A stretch of 28,553 nt of DNA, taken from positions 908,282 through 936,834 of the forward strand of contig NW_022985185.1 of NCBI RefSeq assembly GCF_010093535.1, in the 5' to 3' direction. The position numbers were made by a program, and so were the translations under genes. Position 1 is the first letter of the stretch; each line of letters begins with the position of its first letter. Source of the stretch: Lindgomyces ingoldianus (taxonomy: Eukaryota; Ascomycota; Dothideomycetes; Pleosporales; Lindgomycetaceae). Shown here one piece after another: positions 20,967 to 28,553 of the stretch. The notes below the pieces were generated by a model. That model saw only the letters and a list, made by a program, of their open reading frames with translations, was not told where the DNA came from and ran no database searches.

Positions 20967-20978
20967 TTAATTACTACC
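20967..20978 (+). other. Primer-binding position of chromovirus B
   Basis: TTAATTACTACC abuts the LTR and pairs at 11 of 12 positions with GGTTGTAATTAA inside the LTR, downstream of the TATA box. This suggests self-priming. No tRNA match was checked. Confidence 0.45.
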
Positions 20979-20979
20979 T

Positions 20980-22030
20980 CTCTAAAAGTATAGCACCTCA
21001 CACCTCCTTTAATATTAGAATAATAGGGGCTAGTGCGGCTAGCACTAGCAAAACCCTATCTAGGAATAAGAAGAAATACACTTAGTAAATATAATATCTC
21101 TATTAAGAAATTAAAACACTTAGAGCCTAGCTTTAATAACAACTCTATGTCTAACAACTCTACGCCCTCCACCTAGAAGTTGCTAAGCTCTGCAACGCTG
21201 CTAAAGATAAGACTAGCATTAAGTTAAAAAAATCTCTATGCCTAGCCCTACCTAAATTATTTAACAGCATAGCTAAAGACCTTAAGCTATTCTTTACTTA
21301 ATGCTACTTATATATGTAATATAATAAAGGCGCTTTTTAGACTAATAAGGAAATAATCTTATAAATAAGACTCTACTTAGAAGGACCTCTAGCTATCTAG
21401 TTCTAACTACATGCAAATAATTAGATAAAACATAAAGTAACTAAAGAAATTTTTTTTATTTACACTTAAGAAATTTTTTAAAGTATAAATGCCTTTAAAT
21501 AAGCCTTTATAATAATTTATAGCTAAGCTAACTAAAAAGAGAAGGCAGTTAATAAAATAGACACTCTATAATAAGGAAAAAGCACTGTCTAATTATATAC
21601 AGCACACTTCTGCAAATAATTAGCTATTAGCAGATAGACTAACAAAGCAGCTGTTAGAAGAATGTTTTATAATAGACTATCTAATGTAATTAAAGACAAA
21701 TTTATGCATTATAGTAAACTAGAGGAATTTAAAGAATACATAAAAAGAGTAACTATGTATAATAATTAACATTAAGAACGTCTTTAAGAAAAACGCCCTA
21801 GCATAACACCCTAGAAACTAGAAGTATTCTAGAGAAAAAAAAAGACCTAACAGTCTAACAGCAAACTAATAGACCTTAGCTATGCTAAACATACACAGGG
21901 CTTAACTAAGAAAAAAAGTAAGTTTTAAACTAGCAAAAAGCTGCTACTAAGTACTAAACAACAAAAATAGCTTAAGGAAAGAGCGTGCCTTAACTATAAA
22001 AAAGTAGGACATTATAAAAGAGAATACCTA
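20980..22030 (+). pseudogene. Gag of chromovirus B with CCHC knuckle, RIP-inactivated
   Basis: Plus-strand reading gives LPKLFNSIAKDLKLFFT (about 21250-21300), the entry of a Retrotrans_gag domain. Next come LYLEGPLAI (about 21372) and the well-kept stretch AAVRRMFYNRLSNVIKDKF (about 21650-21705). A zinc knuckle at 21986-22027 reads CLNYKKVGHYKREY, in which the second and last Cys are now Tyr (TGT/TGC to TAT/TAC). Spacing is C-x2-C-x4-H-x4-C. It lies directly downstream of the 5' LTR. Stops are TAA/TAG of RIP type; no start codon could be fixed. Confidence 0.87.
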
Positions 22031-22079
22031 GACTCTAGTAACTAGAAAAATAAAGATAAAAGACTAACTATAAAAGTAA

Positions 22080-23060
22080 TATATATAGAGTAGGGTCTAA
22101 CAGGACCTAAAATTCTAGACAGACTAAACAAAAACCTCTGCTAGTAATGCAGAGGTAATTACAAATCTAATAAATGCCTAATAGAATACTAGAAGGTTAA
22201 AGTTTAGAATAATAATAACATATTTAAAGCACTAGAACAAGCAGCTACCTATAAAGAATAGTAAGGCTACACATAAGCAATAACATATGTTGCAAATATA
22301 AGAGAAGGGAAAGAATTATTCCTTTTAGAACAGCTAATAACTAGAATCTCTGCCTAAAAACTATAATACTAATTCTACTATAGCAACTGCTAGAAGTGTG
22401 GCAACACCTATAACTTATAAAATTGCAGAAAAATAATGTATAAAGTGTACATTAACAACAACACAGACACTTATAGTATAATTAAGGAAATTACTAGGAC
22501 CCACTATGCTGTGCTAAATAATAAGGAATAATAAAAAATGTTCTAGAAAATCTTAAACAAAGAAAGAAGCCTTAACTAGCAATACACTCCCTTAATAACT
22601 TTAAAACCTTGCAACTAGAGAGCTAACACACCCCTACTAGCACTAGTAATTACACAAAAAGACCTAGAAACTTGCTAATAAAATAAGTACTACATCTTAT
22701 GTAAAAGCTAAAGACATAATAAGTTCTAATGCATGTATTAAAGCTACCTTTTATAAATAGTATAAATAAAAGAATATCTAAGATAGACGCAGGTTTAACT
22801 AATACTAGTTTAAAATAACTTTAAGGACTGCCCTTATAACTAGTATCTATGCGTTAATAAGTACTGCATTAAACACTAGCTAACTAAACACAAAGCTAGC
22901 TAGTGGCTATATAGAATTTAGACAAGCAAGCTCGCAAGCAACACGCTCCCTAGGATAGCGTTAACATGTAAAATGCCTTAGTGCGCCCACTGTAACAACA
23001 GAACCTAGCACAAGCAGAAACCCTAGACAGAATGTAAAAACTAAGCAGACTGCGCATTTT
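22080..23060 (+). pseudogene. Cys/His-rich region with multiple CCHC-like motifs (chromovirus B)
   Basis: Between the gag knuckle and the protease, the same polyprotein region shows further zinc-binding-like motifs. They are C**CRGNYKSNKC (22139-22177), C*KCGNTYNL*NC (22388-22426), YILCKS*RHNKF*C (22691-22732) and CAHCNNRT*HKQKP*TEC (22982-23034). Between the last two is a Cys-rich stretch with CVNKYCIKH (near 22850). The expected His or Cys has become Tyr in several, as RIP predicts. Typical Gypsy Gag has one knuckle, sometimes two. The role is unknown: nucleic-acid binding is the likely guess, and a captured host or LINE ORF1-like segment is possible. Confidence 0.6.
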
Positions 23061-23279
23061 ACTACTTTTAGTAGAGAGCCTATTAACAAAACAACTAACT
23101 ACTGTATTACTATAAAATAGAAGATTAGCACTGCATTATAGTAGAATGCATAATATAAGGTTATTAAAAATATAAAATATAGTCTAACTAAATTAAAAGC
23201 TATTAGAAAGAAGCCCTTAAAGTAGAAAAAGACAACAGTATAGACTATTTAGAAGTTCCCTACAAACTCTGTACCTTTG

Positions 23280-26200
23280 TTGCTGTAGGATAAGGACTAG
23301 GCAGAAGCCTAACTACAGAAGTAACTTTTTTTTACTTAGAATAAAAATAGACAGGTCTTGCGCTAATAAACAGTAGTTGCACCTTTACAGTAATTAACTC
23401 TATGTAGGTTAACTAAAAAAGAATACTTTTTAAAAGTAAAGAAAAACCTTTTAAGGTAACTCTAGCAGACGCCTTATTAATTAAATATAAAGTAGGCTAG
23501 ATACAACTTAAAACCTATAAACTTATTATAAATGCTAAAGAAACTAGTAACTAGATATCCTTTAACATCTTGCTGCTAAGAGAAAAATATTAAGTAATAC
23601 TTAGATATAATTAGCTTTATAAACATAACCTAATAATTAACTAGTAAACTATAACTCTAGTAACTAAATAAGACCACCTCTGTATAGCATAGTTAGTATG
23701 CTATAATAATTTATGCACCTTTTATTAATAAGTAAAAGAAGGAAGTAGATATTTTCTTAAGAAAAGAAAACTAAAGAAGTTTTTCTACTAAGAGCTAGAA
23801 GCTTAGGCAGTCTGTCTAATAAAGAAAAAATTAAAGGAAATGTTCTTTAAAAAATTTTAAAAAGAATAAGACCTTAACTAGATAAGAATTTATAGAATCT
23901 TCTATAAAGCAGAAAAATTGCTAGAAGAATATAAGGAATATAAAGATATGTTTAAAACCTTAGAGGACTCTAAAGAACTACCCCCGCACTAGCTATAGAA
24001 CTATGCTATTAATCTTAAACTAGAACCCTAGCTAAAAGCCTATAAACTCTAACTACTAACTAAAGCCTAGAAAGACGCGCTACAGGAATACATAGACAAG
24101 ATGCTATTATAAGGACATATCTAAGAAAGCAACAGCTTAGTAGCATTAGTAGTAGTCTTTACTAAAAAGAAAAACAGTAAAGTAAAAGTATGTTAAGACT
24201 ACTAAACTTTAAATAATAATACTATATAAAATTAGTACCCCCTTTTAATAATCTAAGACATTATAAACTAACTAAAAAAAACTAAACACTTTACTAAGTT
24301 TAATGTCTAAGACAGATTTAATAAGATAAGAATTAAATAAAGACATAAATAGATAACAGCCTTTAGAACCCCTAGAGGACTATATAAACTACTTGTTATG
24401 CCTTTTAGACTTACTAACACACTTATAACTTTTTAAAGAGTTATTAACATAGCTTTAAACTTATACTTTAATATATTTATATTAGTATACCTTAACAACA
24501 TACTAATATATACTAAAAAAAGCTGTAATAATTACATATTAAAAGTAAAACTTATATTAGAACGTCTTAGGCAATATAGCCTACACCTCTAACTAGAAAA
24601 ATGTAAATTTAATGTATAAAAAACTAAATACCTAGAATTTATTATAAACTAGAATTAGATAAAGATAGACCTAAAGAAAGTAACTAAGGTACTTAAATAG
24701 CCTATACCTAAATCTATTACAGAAATTAGGGGATTCCTAGGATTAATAGGCTATATACAAAGAATAATTAAAGACTACTTTAAAATAGCGCTCCTACTTA
24801 CTAACGCTATAACAAAGGAAAAAGCGTTACATAAATTCTAGTAGACAACTAAAATAGATTAATCTTTTAAGAAATTAAAAAAGATTGTTACTAGCTACTT
24901 AGTCCTTAAGATGTACAACTTAGCTCTTAAAACTAAAGTACATACTAACGCCTTAAAACAAGCTAAAGGAGCAGCCCTGCTACAAAAATAAAAGAATAGC
25001 TATTAGCACCTAGTAGCATACTATTTAGCAAAGTTTGCCCCTGCAGAATAGAAGTATACTATACTAGACAAAGAACTTAAGGCTATAGTTAACGCCTGTA
25101 GAAATTAAGAAGTAAAACTATAAAGACTTAGACAGTAATTTATTATCTACACTAACTATACTAACTTAGTAACCTTTTTAACTACAAAGAAACTGTCTTC
25201 TATGCACAGATAATAAGTAATAAAGCTAGCGTAGTTTAACTTTGTTATTAAACACGTCCCTAGAACTAGCAACTAGCAAGCTAACGCTCTTAGCAGACGC
25301 GCTAACTACTTTAATAAGCTAAAAAAAAACACTAAAGAATTTATAATTTTTAAGAAAACTAACTAGGGTCTAGTATATAATAAACTAGAACTAGAAAAAC
25401 TAATCTATTCTCTAATAATTACTAAACATAAATAAAAAAACCTTATTAAAAAGTATTATAAGGCTCTAATGTTTAGGCACCTTAAAATAAAATTACTTTA
25501 AAAGAAAATAAAGAAAGTAATTTTTAAAGACATTTTATAACTAAAACACTTATGCACTAAAGTACTACAAAAATGTAACTTATGTAATAAGAACAATCTC
25601 TACAGATATAAACTATATAGATAACTCTAGCTAATTATAGCACCTAAACAACTTTAGACTATAATAATAATAGACTTTATAATAGAACTACTACTATCTT
25701 GTAAACCTAGAACAGAAAGGCTTTGCAATATAATTATAGTAATAGTTAATAAAACTATAAAGTTTATCTTTATATAGGCAACAGAGAAAAGCATAATAGT
25801 AAAAGAATTTATGTTTAAACTAAAAAAAAATCTCTTTATAACATATAGATACCTACAGATTATTATCTTAAATAAAGATAAACTTTTTACTAGCAAGTAT
25901 TAAATAACTATAGTCTAACACCTTAAAATAACCTATAAACTCTCTACAGCCTACCACCCTTAGACAAATAGACAGACAGAACATATAAACACAGAAATAG
26001 AAAAGTACCTGTAAAAATACATCTCCTATAAATAAACAGACTAGCCTAAATAGTTGCTAATAGCCTAGTTAGCTATTAACACTACACAGTCCACCTTAAC
26101 TAAGACAACACTATATAAAGTAAATTTTAGCTACTTTTATAAGTATAAGCTTTCTAGAACTTAGCTAATAAACCTACTAAAAGCTTTAAGTAGGACATTA

Positions 26201-26695
26201 TAACTTCTAAAAATATATTAAAAATTAAGTAAGAAAGCCTAACTTATAACAGAAGCTATAAAAGCATTAGCAAATTAACACTAATAAGCAGCACTAGAAA
26301 TACATCTTTATAATTACATATATTTAGATACTATAAACTTTAAAAACTCTTAACTAGCATAAAAGCTAGCTAAAAAATAAATAGGACTTTATAAAGTTAT
26401 TTAAACTTGCTTAAGAGCGTGTAAGCTTAAGCTACTAAAAGATATAAAAATCTTCCCTTAGTTCTATATTTCTAAGCTAGAACTAGCACCTAAAAATATT
26501 CTGTTAGCTACTTAAGGGTAGGATAAAAAGAAACTTAAGTATAAAGTTAAGAAGATCTTAGATAAGAAAGGTAATTACTACTTAATAAAGTAAGTAAGAT
26601 ACCTAACTTATAAAAACACCTAAGAGCTTATTATAAACCTACTAAACACCTAGAAGGCGCTATAGGAGTATTACTTGCACTTTTTAAGTTAAACT
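23280..26695 (+). pseudogene. Pol polyprotein of chromovirus B (PR-RT-RH-IN-chromodomain), RIP-inactivated
   Basis: Plus-strand motifs in order: protease LALINSSCTFTVIN (about 23355-23400; DSG-type site now NSS); RT with AFRTPRGLYKLLVMPF (about 24360-24410) and YLNNILIY (24487-24510; both Asp now Asn); the RGFLGLIGYI junction (about 24730); RNase H HTNALKQAKGAALL (about 24950) and YTILDKELKAIV (about 25058). Integrase has a zinc site HLCTKVLQKCNLC (about 25548-25590), core Asp near 25673, DKLFTSKY (about 25868) and LSTAYHP*TNRQTEHINTE (about 25940-25995). A chromodomain YKVKKILDKK...YYLIK*VRYLTYKNT*E (26538-26625) has its Trp cage codons turned to stops. Chromodomain plus this integrase places B among chromoviruses. 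Confidence 0.93.
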
Positions 26696-26989
26696 AACTA
26701 GGCGAAAGTTTCTCTAACTAGAAAACACTGCTATTAGCTAAAAACACTGCAGCATTAGTTAGCTGCAATGTAAAAAGAGCGCTCCCTTTAGACGCTAGTT
26801 AAGAAAGAGAACAACTTTTAGCCTTTACTTTAAGCGCTTTAAGCTTATCTAAGGATAAGAGGTCTTTTTCTAGATATTTTACTTTTTAATTTGCTAGAAG
26901 ATTAAGTTGCTTCTACGCCCTCTCCTAATAAGCTATAGAGGACTGTAGGCGCGCTAAGAATTTCTTTTTTTTACACATCTTATTTTTTT

Positions 26990-27375
26990 AAGCCTTCTTT
27001 AACTCTACTTATAGTCTTTTCTGCTCCTTCTCTAGACAGTCTTAAGACGCATCTAACATAAACGCATTACAGCAACACCCCTTTTAAACACACTCTACGC
27101 ACTTGTTTAATAATAAGGACATTATGTAAAAGAAACTGCTTAAACAATAAGCGCTACAAGGACGCATTTTTATATAACAGAGTAGATTAAGTTAGGCAAC
27201 AGTCTAAAAACAACAAACAGAGGCAGAAGGACAAGAAGCCTAGCAGGGCATAGTTAAAAAGGATAAACGTACGTTAAGCGTTTACAGAAGGACACGCACT
27301 AGCTAAAAAGAAAACCTAACGCTTACAACAGAAAAAATGTAGCAGCAAGGACGCTAACTAGAAGGGAAGCCTGCG
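26990..27375 (+). pseudogene. Possible extra ORF downstream of pol in chromovirus B
   Basis: After the chromodomain there are about 680 bp before the 3' LTR. From about 26990 one plus frame reads as a protein rich in Gln, Lys and Arg whose only stops are TAA/TAG of the RIP type, e.g. ALQGRIFI (about 27150) and GIVKKDKRTLSVYRRTRTS (about 27249-27305). It runs up to the LTR. I do not recognise the family; it could be a C-terminal extension of pol or a separate small ORF. Chance openness is not excluded. Confidence 0.4.
27360..27369 (+). other. Putative polypurine tract of chromovirus B
   Basis: AGAAGGGAAG lies six bases upstream of the 3' LTR. The position fits, but it is less close and less pure than in the A family. 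Confidence 0.45.
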
Positions 27376-27964
27376 TGTTATAGCTAACAGACAGGCTGTA
27401 ATAACTTAGCTTACTGTCCTACATGTTCCTAGCAATATTAGATAGAAGACGCTTAACCCTGTAATTAACAGACTATATAATAGGACAGAAGAGGAATAGC
27501 GCCACCTAATAGATAGGTGCCTAGTAGAGTGCATTGTCTAATAAGACATTGCAGGCTTGCGCGCTTGCAGGCTATAAAAGAAAACAGCATGCAAACATGC
27601 AAGCATGTAACTACTATGTATATAGTCTTAATCTTAACTATAGTTTAAAAGTTATAATTAATGTTTAGTTTATTCTTTATAATAAACTAAGAAGCTTAAA
27701 TCCTTTCTAAAGAGGATTAAGCTGTCTTGTATATTTTGCAATATATATACCTCTAACCCTTGTCTACCTAACTAGTAATACCCAGCTACCCATACAGCTA
27801 TAGGGACAAACCACAGCCTGCCTCCTAAACCCCGACTATCCCTCACTCTGCTCGACAGACTGTACACCTGATCCAGCTAAGTCCTTACCCCTATCTTCGC
27901 TAATACTCATATAGGCCGTTGTACTTCGGAAGAACACCATTTTCCCGAAGTAAGGATTGTAACA
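27376..27964 (+). repeat. 3' LTR of chromovirus B
   Basis: 589 bp, the same length as the 5' LTR. The inner (left) end is RIPed and the outer end kept GC-rich (e.g. CTTCGGAAGAACACC), followed by ATAAC. Confidence 0.95.
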
Positions 27965-28093
27965 ATAACATAGTAGCTTTTTTATAAAGTAAGTGCTTTT
28001 TAGAAAGCTTTTTAGCTTACTTTAATAGCTTAAAGTTATGCAAGTACTAAGCTTATTAGATTAGATTTAGAGGCTATTCTTAGCTAAAGTTTT

Positions 28094-28105
28094 AATATAA
28101 TGTAA
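28094..28105 (-). other. Primer-binding position of Gypsy A-2
   Basis: On the minus strand TTACATTATATT abuts the 5' LTR and is the RIP-diverged counterpart of the A-1 site (TTATGTTATGTT). All but one of the differences, and possibly all, fit C-to-T or G-to-A change. Confidence 0.45.
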
Positions 28106-28423
28106 TGTTATAATTATGTACAAGTAAGGTTATAGAGCTTTACAGAGGTCTAGTTTAATTACTACATAAGGTATTATAGTAAGTATAAGACATTATGTAA
28201 GAAATAGAAAAGTTTAGAAGGAAATTAGTAATTAAATACTTAGCTTAAAAGTCTAAGCGCTTTAGGTATAAATTAAGCCTGTTCTAGGTTTAGTTAGTGT
28301 TAAGGCAGTTTATGCTTAAGTTTATGTCTGTGTTGTGTTGTGTTTATGTCAGACGTGCACTAATAATACTCCAGTACGCGTCTGATACGGTTATGTCTGG
28401 GATCCGGGGAGGATACCGTGACA
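28106..28423 (-). repeat. 5' LTR of Gypsy A-2
   Basis: 318 bp. The inner end is RIPed (TGTTATAATTATGTACAAG) and the outer about 100 bp intact (GGATCCGGGGAGGATACCG), followed by the GGGAT duplication. Confidence 0.95.
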
Positions 28424-28553
28424 GGGATGATGATTGATTGTATTGATTTATCGATCCTTTTTCTGCTCTACTCGTGTTGCTCGGCTTTTGTTTTTCCGAT
28501 CCGAGTCCCTCGCGCACTAGCCCTATGCGCGACCAGCTTGCAACATGCTGCAA
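28424..28553 (+). repeat. Repeat R, copy c (right part, runs off window)
   Basis: Continues R from the duplicated GGGAT through the CTCGCGCACTAGCCC-type body to the first minisatellite units (GCAACATGCTGCAA). It mirrors positions 1-200 in inverted orientation, so the window begins and ends inside the same minisatellite family. Confidence 0.92.

Larger units (their letters stand above)
20378..27964 (+). mobile_element. Ty3/Gypsy chromovirus B, complete but RIPed
   Basis: It is 7587 bp with 589-bp LTRs and a perfect ATAAC duplication (20373-20377, 27965-27969). The plus-strand order is gag, a long Cys/His-rich spacer, aspartic protease, RT, RNase H, integrase, chromodomain, and a possible extra ORF. 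It sits inside Gypsy A-2 and is itself RIPed, so RIP acted after it arrived. No autonomous function remains. Confidence 0.95.
15167..28423 (-). mobile_element. Ty3/Gypsy element A-2, complete but RIPed, split by chromovirus B
   Basis: Same family as A-1: 318-bp LTRs, minus-strand gag-pol, purine tract beside the left LTR. The duplication GGGAT (15162-15166, 28424-28428) is perfect. Removing element B and one copy of its TSD leaves 5665 bp. It inserted in repeat R and was later hit by B in the region between its 5' LTR and gag. Stops throughout make it inactive. Confidence 0.95.

Noticed and set aside
25654..25896. 80-codon minus-strand open frame
   Set aside because: It lies antisense to the chromovirus B integrase core, whose motifs are clear on the plus strand. 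Hydrophobic composition comes from A+T-rich sequence.
28344..28553. 69-codon minus-strand frame at the right edge
   Set aside because: Runs from repeat R into the Gypsy A-2 LTR, crossing an insertion border.
1..28553. CRISPR array, tRNA or rRNA genes, bacterial operons
   Set aside because: None seen. The tandem repeats have no unique spacers, and the sequence is eukaryotic transposon debris.

Overview
The window looks like a fully decayed repeat island from a filamentous ascomycete genome. There is no intact host gene. It is very A+T-rich and loaded with TA dinucleotides, and almost every recognisable protein is broken at former CAA, CAG and TGG codons. Repeat copies differ almost only by C-to-T and G-to-A changes in CpA/CpG contexts. 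That is the signature of repeat-induced point mutation (RIP). Fot1/pogo transposases and chromodomain-bearing Ty3/Gypsy elements also point to Pezizomycotina; I cannot name the species.

Layout, left to right. Positions 1-284 hold an inverted copy of a little-mutated repeat (called R here) whose end is a 10-bp TTGCAGCANN minisatellite. A solo LTR with perfect TSD follows (297-519), then an unrecognised A+T-rich tract (525-1679), a full-length RIPed Fot1/pogo transposon with 50-bp TIRs and a TA duplication (1682-3532), and a second solo LTR (3567-3769). A second pogo-type element starts at 3922. It is split by Gypsy element A-1 (4513-10734, minus strand, TSD ATAGG), which carries a 553-bp TRIM-like mini-retrotransposon (5650-6202, TSD ATATG). 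The pogo element resumes at 10735-11457 and is followed by a third solo LTR (11458-11621).

Positions 11667-12926 recur, with no difference that I could see, at 13116-14375. Between the copies lie an unexplained GC-rich 179-bp piece and a 10-N gap, so this is probably an assembly artefact. A plus-strand end fragment of the second pogo family follows (14295-14679), then two copies of repeat R (14680-15097, and 15098 onward). The second R copy is split by Gypsy A-2 (15167-28423, minus strand, TSD GGGAT). A-2 is itself split by a 7.6-kb chromovirus B (20378-27964, plus strand, TSD ATAAC). R resumes at 28424 and runs off the window.

The elements interact only as nested insertions. With inserts and one TSD copy removed, A-1 and A-2 are 5664 and 5665 bp, which supports the boundaries. 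The most interesting signals are these: (i) all three LTR families show a 12-15 nt match between the sequence beside the LTR (the primer-binding position) and an LTR segment 24-31 nt downstream of a TATA-like box, the geometry of Tf1/sushi-type self-priming; it is clearest in the TRIM; (ii) RIP damage fades towards the outer edges of A-1, A-2 and B; (iii) chromovirus B has an array of CCHC-like motifs between gag and protease; (iv) the repeated region around the gap needs assembly checking.
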